Assembly: GCA_030620915.1 (NCBI GenBank)
Contig: JAUXIR010000153.1
Span: 1 to 5,268, forward strand
Length of the DNA stretch: 5,268 bases
DNA from: Geopsychrobacter sp.
GTDB taxonomy: Bacteria > Desulfobacterota > Desulfuromonadia > Desulfuromonadales > Geopsychrobacteraceae
Direction of reading: 5' to 3'
Shown: one piece after another, positions 1 through 5,268 of the stretch
How positions within the stretch are numbered: the stretch's first letter is position 1
Layout of the letters: every line of letters begins with the position of its first letter
The notes under the pieces: model-generated
The model's input: only the letters and a program-made list of their open reading frames with translations
What the model was told of the DNA's origin: nothing
The model's database searches: none
Made by a program: the position numbers and the translations under genes

Positions 1-264
1 CGCGTCGAAGGATTTTCCAGCCCGGAGGGAGACAGCACCCGCAACATAAATCTTTCCTTGCAGCGCGCGATGTCGGTGGTCACTTATCTTAAGGAACGAC
101 ACAAACTAAACCTGGATGTTTTCCTCACCGGTTTTGGCGGCGGGGAAGCACTCCTGGACAAAGAGAAATCCCGCAGAGTCGATATTGCGGTATATATACA
201 GCCGGAAGCAGTCATGGCCCTTTTCGATGACCAGGGCACTATTGAGAAGATTGTTATCGAGTGA
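1..264 (+). CDS. OmpA-family C-terminal (peptidoglycan-binding) domain protein, 3' fragment
   Basis: The reading frame is open from base 1 to the TGA at 262-264, so this is the last 87 codons of a gene that starts upstream of the window. It shows the second half of an OmpA/MotB-type domain. A V-x-G-x-S-S-P-E-G-D strand-loop is followed by the helix N-x-x-L-S-x-x-R-A-x-x-V-x-x-Y-L and then a late S-R-R-V-D-I-A-V strand, matching the family's closing (N/S)-R-R-V-(E/D)-I signature. Such domains bind the diaminopimelate of peptidoglycan and tie outer-membrane proteins, lipoproteins or motor proteins to the cell wall. About 20 residues follow the domain. The N-terminal part is missing, so porin, Pal-like lipoprotein and other architectures cannot be told apart. 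A TTG at 58 would be an internal false start, because homology continues upstream of it. The next gene begins 10 bases after the stop, suggesting an operon. Confidence 0.85.
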   Translation, partial: RVEGFSSPEGDSTRNINLSLQRAMSVVTYLKERHKLNLDVFLTGFGGGEALLDKEKSRRVDIAVYIQPEAVMALFDDQGTIEKIVIE

Positions 265-274
265 GTAATCTCTG

Positions 275-748
275 ATGAATGTTGATTTTGCTGGTTTAGA
301 TGATAGCCCGATATTTACAGGCCTGACTGTCGCGGAGATTGAGACTCTGGGAACTGTCTTTACCCATAAGGAGATGGCTGAGGGGAAGACTGTTTTCATC
401 GAAAATATGCATGGAGAGTCCCTTTATCTGATTAAACAGGGGACGATTCGTATCTCTAAAATGATGGCTGAAGGAGACGAGGAGATCCTGGTTGTGCTGG
501 GTCCCGCCGATGTTTTTGGCGAAATGGCCATCTTCGACGGCGCGCAACGAAGCGCAACCGCAAGGGTCGCCGAAACGGTGAGTTTACTCTGCCTGTCAAA
601 ACAGGATTTTGAGGCCCTGAGCATAAAAGATCCGGCCTTGGGCCTTAAGCTTGCGCTTAATATTATTCGCCTTTTCAGCGAACGAATCAGATCCTCACAG
701 ACAGCGCATCGTGAAATGTTGCTTGATGCCTTGGGGCGTCGCAATTAA
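275..748 (+). CDS. Stand-alone cyclic nucleotide-binding (Crp/Fnr-type sensor) domain protein
   Basis: This 157-residue protein is almost entirely one cNMP-binding domain. Visible elements are the beta-roll G-E-S-L-Y-L-I-K-Q-G (47-56), then L-G-P-A-D-V-F-G-E-M-A (75-85) and Q-R-S-A-T-A (91-96). Together these form a phosphate-binding cassette in which E83, R92 and S93 align with the CRP residues that hold the cAMP ribose and phosphate. A long amphipathic helix (about 120-150) corresponds to the CRP dimerisation helix. No helix-turn-helix follows, so it is not a classical Crp/Fnr transcription factor; a signalling or scaffold role through a partner is an inference. The ligand (cAMP, cGMP or none) cannot be read from sequence. 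The ATG at 275 has a weak GAG-type ribosome site at 259-265. It lies 10 bases after the OmpA-domain gene and 43 bases before the lipoprotein gene, so the three are probably cotranscribed. Confidence 0.88.
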   Translation: MNVDFAGLDDSPIFTGLTVAEIETLGTVFTHKEMAEGKTVFIENMHGESLYLIKQGTIRISKMMAEGDEEILVVLGPADVFGEMAIFDGAQRSATARVAETVSLLCLSKQDFEALSIKDPALGLKLALNIIRLFSERIRSSQTAHREMLLDALGRRN

Positions 749-780
749 TCCAACTCATCGCTCCAGAACTGCCGAATTGC

Positions 781-785
781 GGAGG
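781..785 (+). promoter_or_regulatory. Shine-Dalgarno site for the lipoprotein gene
   Basis: GGAGG stands 6 bases before the ATG at 792. It fixes that ATG as the start, in preference to an in-frame ATG at 651 inside the preceding gene that would put 47 extra residues before the signal peptide. Confidence 0.85.
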
Positions 786-791
786 TTGACT

Positions 792-1436
792 ATGAACAAG
801 CGTATTCTTCCATTATTACTGACCCTGTCTCTACTTGCTGGCTGTGGTGGGATTACCGTCATCCCTCGCCCCGACAGTCTGGGCCAGATCAACGCTAGCG
901 ACCTCTCTATTACCCAGACCAACGAGCAGGTCACTGTGACCGCCAGGGTGATGGATTTAGAGGTTCGTCCCTACCAGATGGAACAAAATATTTGTTCATT
1001 TATGCTGTTGGTCAAGAACGGACGCGACACAAAGATCTATCTACCGGCCGAGCGCTTTATCCTTGCCGATTCTAACGGAAACCAGTACCGGCCCGTCTCA
1101 CCAGAAAAAATTCGCGAGATTGTCGCAGATCACGATCCCTATCTGATCCCTTACCCTTACGTCGGTTACTATTACGAAGGAGATGCCGAGCGGGCGCGGA
1201 TCAGGAATGATTTCAACAGTGAAGTCACCTATTTCCCGACAATAAACCCACAGAATATTGCCCTCGAAGCTCTGCCTGATGGCAAGGTTGAAGCACATAA
1301 ACAGATCTCAGGATTGATCTATTTCCTGGCCGATTTGCGTAGCATGGAGGGCTTCACCCTTGAGGGGTCGGCGGTCCTCTCCAAGGGGGTCAAATCTTCT
1401 GATTTCATTTTCCCCTTTTCGGTTGTGAAGAAATAA
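792..1436 (+). CDS. Putative outer-membrane lipoprotein of unknown function
   Basis: The 214-residue product begins with a textbook lipoprotein signal: K3 and R4, a Leu-rich core (6-15) and the lipobox L15-A16-G17-C18. Cys18 would be lipidated and become the mature N-terminus. The +2 residue is Gly rather than Asp, which under the E. coli Lol rule favours the outer membrane; whether that rule holds in this organism is unknown. The mature part looks beta-rich. A segment with V-K-N-G-R-D (74-79) followed by F-I-L-A-D-S-N-G-N-Q-Y-R-P (89-101) resembles the Ig-like extracellular folds of DUF4352-type proteins, but only loosely. An unusual Tyr/Pro-rich stretch lies at 115-131 (D-P-Y-L-I-P-Y-P-Y-V-G-Y-Y-Y). 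I do not recognise a named family. It is the third gene of the apparent envelope operon and is followed by a strong terminator. The start is set by GGAGG at 781-785. Confidence 0.85.
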   Translation: MNKRILPLLLTLSLLAGCGGITVIPRPDSLGQINASDLSITQTNEQVTVTARVMDLEVRPYQMEQNICSFMLLVKNGRDTKIYLPAERFILADSNGNQYRPVSPEKIREIVADHDPYLIPYPYVGYYYEGDAERARIRNDFNSEVTYFPTINPQNIALEALPDGKVEAHKQISGLIYFLADLRSMEGFTLEGSAVLSKGVKSSDFIFPFSVVKK

Positions 1437-1451
1437 CAGACCCGATACAAT
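1423..1451 (+). promoter_or_regulatory. Candidate sigma70 promoter for the transporter-phosphatase operon
   Basis: TTGTGA (1423-1428, 4 of 6 to the -35 consensus), a 17-base spacer, then TACAAT (1446-1451, 5 of 6 to the -10). It overlaps the last codons and stop of the lipoprotein gene. Transcription would start near 1458, just before the hairpin at 1464-1494. Placement is attractive because no room for a promoter remains between the hairpin and the transporter start. It is unproven and rests on motif matching by eye. Confidence 0.4.
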
Positions 1452-1463
1452 TACAGTCTGCCT

Positions 1464-1501
1464 ACGGCGGCCTGCCACTGCGGCGGGCCGCCGTTTTGTT
1501 T
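1464..1501 (+). terminator. Strong rho-independent terminator after the lipoprotein gene
   Basis: ACGGCGGCC (1464-1472) and GGCCGCCGT (1486-1494) are perfect 9-base complements. The stem continues inward with T1473-G1485 (wobble), G1474-C1484, C1475-G1483 and C1476-G1482, giving 13 pairs closed by the 5-base loop ACTGC. A T-rich run follows (TTTTGTTTGT, 1494-1503). It lies 27 bases after the lipoprotein stop and would end the upstream operon. It also lies directly before the transporter ribosome site, so it may act on both sides: as terminator for one transcript and as 5' leader stem or attenuator for the next. Confidence 0.88.
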
Positions 1502-1521
1502 GTCAAGGGATGAGCACTAGA

Positions 1522-3210
1522 ATGTTGGATATTGGTGAGCATAGAGTTCTTTTCGGCCTTATCGGCGGATTAGGCCTTTTTCTATTCGGCATGCGCACGA
1601 TGTCGGAGGGTCTGCAGAAGGTTGCAGGCGACAGGATGCGCAAGATACTTGCCGCACTAACCAACAACCGCATTGTTGGAACCTTCGTTGGGCTGGCAGT
1701 CACTGCGATTATCCAATCCTCCAGTGCAACCACAGTCATGGTTGTTGGTTTTGTAAATGCCGGTTTGCTATCCCTGGTACAGGCTATCGGGGTGGTCCTC
1801 GGCGCCAACATCGGCACAACGATAACCGCACAGCTTATATCTTTAAACATTGCTGAATTTGCCCTGCCTGCCATCGGAATTGGCACCGGGATAGCGTTGT
1901 TTTCACGCGATCGCTACAAGGGATATTGGGGCGAGATCCTGCTTGGGTTTGGTCTGCTTTTCCTGGGCCTTTCGTTCATGAAACAGGCCTTTGATCCGCT
2001 GAAACATTCCGAAGAGATACGTCAAATTTTCACCCTTGTCGGTGATTATCACCTGCTTGGTGTTTTGATTGGCGGCCTTTTGACAATCATCGTCCAGAGC
2101 AGTACCGCAACAATCGGTATCACTCTGGCCTTGGCAACTTCGGGACTGATCGGTTTTGAAGCAAGTGTTGCCTTGATTCTGGGAGAAAATATCGGCACGA
2201 CAATTACGGCAAATTTCGCCGCAATTGGCACCAATCTCGCCGCGAGACGAACCGCGTGTTGTCATTTCCTGTTCAATGCCATCGGCGTTGCCTATATGCT
2301 CATATTCTTCCCGTTTTTCATCGAACTGGTAGATCTGTTGACACCAGGTAGTGCCGACGCGGTTATTGCGACCCAGACCCAGGCAGATCTCCTCGGTGGA
2401 CTCGTCGGCGACAGGCCCTTTATTGCCAGGCATATTGCCAACACACACACCCTGTTCAATCTCATAAATACCCTTGTTTTCCTGCCGTTCCTGGGTCTTC
2501 TGGCCAGGTTCTCCACGATCTTGATTCGTGGCCAAGAGAGTGCGGTCAAGATGCGGGCTCAGTATATTGATAGCCGTGTATTGAATACCCCGCCAATCGC
2601 CCTGGGTCAGGCAAGGCGTGAAACACACCGTATGGCGCATATCACGCTGGAGATGTTGCAGGAAACCAACCTGTTTATTGAATCGGGGGATCTGAAAAAG
2701 ATCAAAGGGTTAGAGGGCCGCGAAGAATTGGTCGATTTACTTCAGAAAGAGATCACAGATTTCCTGGTCGCTCTTTCACAACAGTCGGTGGCCGCACGAA
2801 CCTCAAGAGAAATTGCAGTTCTGATGCATGTGGTGAATGACTTTGAGCGGATAGGTGATCATTGTGAAAAACTCTGGAAACTTGGCCAGCGGAAAGTTGA
2901 AACGAAAATAGTTTTTTCAGAGATCGGACTAAACGATCTGGCCGAGATCTCGGGTAAGACGGAGGAGTTTTTAGGGTTTGTCGTTGAGGGGATCGAAGAA
3001 GGGGATCTCTCAATTGGAACGGCAATCAGCTACGAGAATACGATTGATGATCTCGAGAAGAGATCGCGTAATAATCATATTGATCGCTTGAATACCGGTG
3101 AGTGTGCCGTGCGGCCCGGGATGATCTTTATCGATATGCTGCATAATTTTGAAAAAATCAGTGACCATGCTTACAATGTCGCCGAAGCGGTCACGGTGAG
3201 TGAAGAGTGA
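1522..3210 (+). CDS. Na+/phosphate cotransporter-family (NptA/YjbB-like) membrane protein with C-terminal PhoU-like domain
   Basis: This 562-residue protein joins a Na_Pi_cotrans membrane region (about 5-335) to a cytoplasmic PhoU-like helical domain (about 360-555). The membrane part has the family's internal duplication. Q-S-S-S-A-T-T (65-71) with G-A-N-I-G-T-T (94-100) is repeated as Q-S-S-T-A-T (192-197) with G-E-N-I-G-T-T (221-227); the QSS repeats form the substrate and Na+ site in this family. The PhoU part carries two metal-type E-x-x-x-D motifs, E442-D446 (F-E-R-I-G-D-H) and E544-D548 with N552 (F-E-K-I-S-D-H-A-Y-N). The expected role is Na+-linked phosphate movement; the E. coli relative YjbB has been linked to export, so direction is not settled. 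An ATG at 1510 is in frame, but its only purine-rich site (AAGGG, 1505-1509) abuts it with no spacing. ATG 1522 has that site 12 bases upstream and is preferred, giving four fewer residues. The stop overlaps the phosphatase start. Confidence 0.93.
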   Translation: MLDIGEHRVLFGLIGGLGLFLFGMRTMSEGLQKVAGDRMRKILAALTNNRIVGTFVGLAVTAIIQSSSATTVMVVGFVNAGLLSLVQAIGVVLGANIGTTITAQLISLNIAEFALPAIGIGTGIALFSRDRYKGYWGEILLGFGLLFLGLSFMKQAFDPLKHSEEIRQIFTLVGDYHLLGVLIGGLLTIIVQSSTATIGITLALATSGLIGFEASVALILGENIGTTITANFAAIGTNLAARRTACCHFLFNAIGVAYMLIFFPFFIELVDLLTPGSADAVIATQTQADLLGGLVGDRPFIARHIANTHTLFNLINTLVFLPFLGLLARFSTILIRGQESAVKMRAQYIDSRVLNTPPIALGQARRETHRMAHITLEMLQETNLFIESGDLKKIKGLEGREELVDLLQKEITDFLVALSQQSVAARTSREIAVLMHVVNDFERIGDHCEKLWKLGQRKVETKIVFSEIGLNDLAEISGKTEEFLGFVVEGIEEGDLSIGTAISYENTIDDLEKRSRNNHIDRLNTGECAVRPGMIFIDMLHNFEKISDHAYNVAEAVTVSEE

Positions 3211-4103
3211 TTCGCGCGGCGATAGATGTCGGTAGCAACAGTGTCCGAATGCTGCTGCAGCCTGACGACAATCTGCCCTCTGCTGCGCAATATTTTCGGC
3301 AGGTGACTCGCCTTGCGGGTGATTTCGACCCGCAATCAGGCTTGGCGCCGCAGAGTATGGCACGCACGCTTGAAGCCTTGAAGCAGTTCGCCGTCCTGTT
3401 GAAGCAAAATCGGGTCGCAAAGGTCCGAGTTATCGGCACTGCGGCGTTGCGTCATGCAGTGAATTCGTCCGATTTTATAGAAACTGTACAACAGCAGACA
3501 GGTTTGAATATTGAGATTATCACTGGCGACAGTGAAGCTGGTCTTAGTTGCCGTGGCATCCTGTCAGTCCTTGAGCCGATTCCCCAAAGAGCTCTCTTGT
3601 TTGATATTGGAGGCGGCAGTACCGAGATCATCCTTCTTGAAGATGCTGAGATTTGTCTGCAGAAGAGCTATCCCCTTGGCGTTGTTCGCCTGTTCGAAGA
3701 TTACCCCGAGCCTGCCAAGTGCCATGAGGCAATCCAGCAGCTATTGGTCCCTCTGGTTGAGAATCCAATTTTGCAGGAATGGCGGCAGGCCGGAGTGCCG
3801 ATTGAACTGATCGGGACTGCCGGGACGGTGACAACCCTGGCGGCGCTTAAGCTGAAAATGATTAAATACAATGGCAATCTGGTCAATAATCTTATTTTAG
3901 AGCGGGCGTGGCTAGAGAATATGAGTCGCTGTCTGGCAGGGCTATCCTTAGAGGAACGGACCATCCTCCCCGGTATGGAAAGGGGCAGGGCGGACGTTAT
4001 TGTCCCCGGTCTGCAGATTGTAAGCACTTTACTCGATATTGTTGGGAATGATTCGCTACGTGTTGCTGACGCTGGGCTTCTTGAGGGATTGTTACTTGAA
4101 TAG
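3207..4103 (+). CDS. Ppx/GppA-family phosphatase (exopolyphosphatase / pppGpp phosphohydrolase), short form
   Basis: The 298-residue product has the ASKHA-fold signatures of the family in order: A-I-D-V-G-S-N-S-V-R (5-14, phosphate 1 loop), V-I-G-T-A-A-L-R (75-82), I-T-G-D-S-E-A (105-111), F-D-I-G-G-G-S-T-E (132-140, phosphate 2 loop), I-G-T-A-G-T-V-T-T-L (202-211) and G-M-E-R-G-R-A-D-V-I (256-265). The family removes phosphate from polyphosphate ends or from pppGpp; which one applies cannot be told. It lacks the C-terminal HD-like extension of long E. coli Ppx/GppA (about 500 residues) and matches the roughly 300-residue short type. In the usual S-G-x-E-E-A motif the first Glu position is Ser109 and E110 is kept. 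The start is GTG at 3207. It shares GTGA with the transporter stop (3208-3210), with GGTGAG at 3195-3200 as ribosome site, so the two are probably translationally coupled. No clear terminator follows. Confidence 0.92.
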   Translation: MIRAAIDVGSNSVRMLLQPDDNLPSAAQYFRQVTRLAGDFDPQSGLAPQSMARTLEALKQFAVLLKQNRVAKVRVIGTAALRHAVNSSDFIETVQQQTGLNIEIITGDSEAGLSCRGILSVLEPIPQRALLFDIGGGSTEIILLEDAEICLQKSYPLGVVRLFEDYPEPAKCHEAIQQLLVPLVENPILQEWRQAGVPIELIGTAGTVTTLAALKLKMIKYNGNLVNNLILERAWLENMSRCLAGLSLEERTILPGMERGRADVIVPGLQIVSTLLDIVGNDSLRVADAGLLEGLLLE

Positions 4104-4120
4104 GTCCGGTTCACTTTCAT

Positions 4121-4149
4121 TTGACGCACCCACAACATACCTATATATT
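4121..4149 (+). promoter_or_regulatory. Predicted sigma70 promoter upstream of the inverted repeat and paaK
   Basis: TTGACG (4121-4126, 5 of 6) is followed after exactly 17 bases by TATATT (4144-4149, 5 of 6), in A/T-rich surroundings. Transcription would begin near 4156. The resulting RNA would carry a leader of about 307 bases, including the whole 4210-4382 hairpin, before the paaK start codon. It could instead drive a separate short RNA. This is the best promoter match noticed in the window. Confidence 0.55.
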
Positions 4150-4209
4150 CCTTAATCGTAAAAAATCACCTCAGACTGAAAACAGAATTTCATATCGTGA
4201 AACAACTGA

Positions 4210-4382
4210 TGCTGGGAGGCTGTTGGATTATTCGGATCATAACGAAAATTTGGAAGTTTGAGACCAGATTTTGGCTCGTTTGAGCGCTCATAGCCATAGC
4301 TATGGGCCGAAAAGGAGCTGAAATATGGGCCAGGCAGCCTGATTTGCAGTTGGTTATGGATAGTCCGACAGACTCCTAGGCA
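4210..4382. repeat. Long imperfect inverted repeat, MITE-like or REP/BIME-like element (or structured RNA)
   Basis: The two halves of this 173-bp stretch are complementary almost from end to end. Outer helix: 4215-4230 with 4361-4376 pairs at 15 of 16 positions (two G-T wobbles). Next, CATAAC 4238-4243 pairs with GTTATG 4353-4358. Middle helix: 4262-4277 with 4315-4330 pairs at 14 of 16 positions. Apex: GCTCATAGC 4286-4294 pairs with GCTATGGGC 4299-4307 around a four-base loop; the 12-base palindrome CCATAGCTATGG (4294-4305) lies within it. The ends match as TGC...GCA. There is no open reading frame inside, so if mobile it is non-autonomous. No clear target-site duplication was found. That it is multi-copy is an inference from its form; only one copy is in this window. 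No T run follows the right arm, so it is not a standard terminator. Confidence 0.7.
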
Positions 4383-4410
4383 ATGGCACTGAAAATAATA
4401 TCAAGTTGTT

Positions 4411-4444
4411 CAACCTTGGTTGCAAGCTGAAATGGTGATTTTAT
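4411..4444 (+). promoter_or_regulatory. Weak candidate promoter with overlapping small inverted repeat
   Basis: CAACC-TT-GGTTG (4411-4422) is a 5-base inverted repeat with a 2-base centre, a possible operator half-site pair. It overlaps TTGGTT (4416-4421), which lies 17 bases before TTTTAT (4439-4444) preceded by an extended TGA (4436-4438). Matches are only 3 of 6 and 4 of 6, and the start near 4451 would leave a leader of about 12 bases with the ribosome site at its 5' end. Confidence 0.2.
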
Positions 4445-4450
4445 GTCGTA

Positions 4451-4456
4451 CGGAGG
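4451..4456 (+). promoter_or_regulatory. Shine-Dalgarno site for paaK
   Basis: CGGAGG lies 6 bases upstream of the ATG at 4463, an optimal spacing, and supports that codon as the start. Confidence 0.85.
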
Positions 4457-4462
4457 TCGCGG

Positions 4463-5268
4463 ATGATCTGGAATGATGAATTTGAAACTTTACCACGTGA
4501 AGCGATCGAATCGCTGCAGCTAAAGCGCTTACGACAGGTTGTTGAACGCGTCTATGCCACGGTTCCCTTTTACCGAAAAAGCCTGGATGATGCCGGTATT
4601 GGCCCAGACAAGATACGCAGCCTTGATGATTTGCGCCGTATCCCTTTTACGCTTAAACAGGATATGCGTGACAGCTATCCCTACGACCTGTTTGCAACCC
4701 CACTTGAGCAGATTGTCCGTATTCACGCTTCGAGTGGCACAACGGGAAAACCGACAGTCGTGGGTTATACACGACGTGATATTGAAAACTGGTCGGAAAT
4801 GATGGCGCGATCTTTCGTCGCTGCCGGCGCACATAAGGGGGACCTTATCCATAACGCCTATGGTTATGGACTTTTTACCGGAGGTCTTGGCGCCCATTAC
4901 GGAGCAGAGAAGATCGGAGCCTCCGTTATTCCGATGTCGGGCGGAAACACACGCAAGCAGTTGATGATCATGCAGGACTTCGGTTCGACAGTCCTGACCT
5001 GTACTCCGTCTTACAGCCTTTTTCTCGCTGAGGTTGCTGCAGAAGAGGGGATAGATTTCAAAAAGCTCAAGCTCAAGGTCGGAATCTTCGGTGCCGAACC
5101 CTGGAGCGAGACCATGCGCCAGGAGATCGAACAGAAACTGAACATCAAAGCGATCGATATCTATGGCCTCTCTGAGATTATGGGGCCCGGTGTCGGTATT
5201 GAATGTATCGAGGCCCAAAATGGCCTGCATCTCTGGGAAGACCACTTCATCCCCGAAATCATCAACCC
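4463..5268 (+). CDS. paaK: Phenylacetate-CoA ligase (PaaK), 5' part, truncated by window end
   Basis: The frame from ATG 4463 stays open to the last base: 268 codons of a family usually near 430-440 residues. It is an adenylate-forming enzyme that activates phenylacetate (or a related aryl acid) to its CoA thioester with ATP, via an acyl-AMP. Visible signatures are the start M-I-W-N, the ATP/AMP P-loop S-S-G-T-T-G-K-P-T (90-98), [13 protein letters not shown] (131-143), I-P-M-S-G-G-N-T (156-163), G-A-E-P-W (210-214) and the adenylation motif [11 protein letters not shown] (234-244). The C-terminal lid domain is outside the window. In anaerobes such enzymes often act with indolepyruvate:ferredoxin oxidoreductase in aromatic amino-acid breakdown; no such gene is present upstream here, and the downstream side is not visible. 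It has its own upstream region (promoter 4121-4149, hairpin element 4210-4382), so it is probably transcribed separately from the phosphate genes. Exact acid specificity is not certain. Confidence 0.93.
   Translation, partial: MIWNDEFETLPREAIESLQLKRLRQVVERVYATVPFYRKSLDDAGIGPDKIRSLDDLRRIPFTLKQDMRDSYPYDLFATPLEQIVRIHASSGTTGKPTVVGYTRRDIENWSEMMARSFVAAGAHKGDLIHNAYGYGLFTGGLGAHYGAEKIGASVIPMSGGNTRKQLMIMQDFGSTVLTCTPSYSLFLAEVAAEEGIDFKKLKLKVGIFGAEPWSETMRQEIEQKLNIKAIDIYGLSEIMGPGVGIECIEAQNGLHLWEDHFIPEIIN

Larger units (their letters stand above)
4104..4462 (+). other. 359-base gene-free region with promoter and long inverted repeat
   Basis: No coding frame is supported here on either strand. In order it holds a consensus-like promoter (4121-4149), an A/T-rich stretch (about 4141-4200), the inverted-repeat element (4210-4382), a weak promoter candidate with a small inverted repeat (4411-4444), and the paaK ribosome site (4451-4456). 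I found no convincing terminator with a T run for the phosphatase gene; a 5-base stem, TTTCA/TGAAA (4188-4202), is too weak. Confidence 0.75.

Noticed and set aside
651..791. In-frame upstream ATG extending the lipoprotein gene by 47 codons
   Set aside because: It lies inside the cyclic-nucleotide-binding gene and would bury the signal peptide. ATG 792 has GGAGG at ideal spacing and starts directly at a K-R-hydrophobic-lipobox signal.
1903..2640. Long open frame on the - strand (245 codons) opposite the transporter
   Set aside because: It is antisense to a clear membrane transporter, has low-complexity Gln/Glu/Cys-rich composition, no recognisable domain and no good ribosome site.
3010..3420. 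Open frame on the - strand spanning the transporter/phosphatase junction
   Set aside because: It is a shadow of two well-supported + strand genes, with no independent coding evidence.
4188..4202. TTTCA/TGAAA hairpin as terminator of the phosphatase gene
   Set aside because: Only five A/T-rich pairs and no following T run.
4210..4382. CRISPR or tRNA reading of the palindromic region
   Set aside because: There are no regularly spaced direct repeats, no cloverleaf and no CCA or T-loop signature; the structure is a single extended inverted repeat.
4384..4400. Possible sigma54 promoter (TGGCAC) upstream of paaK
   Set aside because: The -24-like TGGCAC is present, but the required TTGC-type -12 element at the right spacing is missing (ATAAT is found instead).
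4529..5245. Long open frame on the - strand (238 codons) opposite paaK
   Set aside because: The + strand encodes unmistakable PaaK motifs; the antisense product resembles no family.

Overview
The window looks like chromosomal DNA of a Gram-negative bacterium with roughly 50% G+C. The evidence is an OmpA-type peptidoglycan-binding domain, a lipobox lipoprotein, and PaaK next to phosphate and polyphosphate genes. The protein types and their style resemble Desulfuromonadales-like (Geobacter, Desulfuromonas, Pelobacter) genomes, but that placement is an impression from gene content and was not tested by search. Five genes are certain or nearly so, all on the + strand. The first and last are cut by the window edges.

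Region 1 (1-1501) is a probable three-gene operon. It holds the 3' end of an OmpA-family C-terminal-domain protein, a stand-alone cyclic-nucleotide-binding-domain protein with no DNA-binding domain, and a lipoprotein of unknown function. It ends in a strong intrinsic terminator. The envelope theme is plain for the first and third genes; the link to the nucleotide sensor is unexplained.

Region 2 (about 1423-4103) is a phosphate unit: a Na+/phosphate cotransporter-family protein with a C-terminal PhoU-like domain, then a short Ppx/GppA phosphatase whose GTG start overlaps the transporter stop by 4 bases. The likely theme is phosphate flux coupled to polyphosphate or (p)ppGpp metabolism. A candidate sigma70 promoter for this unit lies in the end of the lipoprotein gene, just upstream of the terminator hairpin, so the hairpin may sit at the very 5' end of the transporter mRNA.

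Region 3 (4104-4462) is 359 bases without a gene. It contains a good sigma70-type promoter (4121-4149) and then an imperfect inverted repeat of about 173 bp (4210-4382) that can fold into one long hairpin. It resembles a MITE-like or REP/BIME-like dispersed element or a structured leader or RNA. This is the least ordinary part of the window.

Region 4 (4463-5268) is the first 268 codons of a phenylacetate-CoA ligase (PaaK), running off the 3' end. No CRISPR array, tRNA, rRNA, transposase or phage gene was seen. Apart from the inverted repeat and the unusual promoter/terminator layouts, the window is ordinary core-type sequence.
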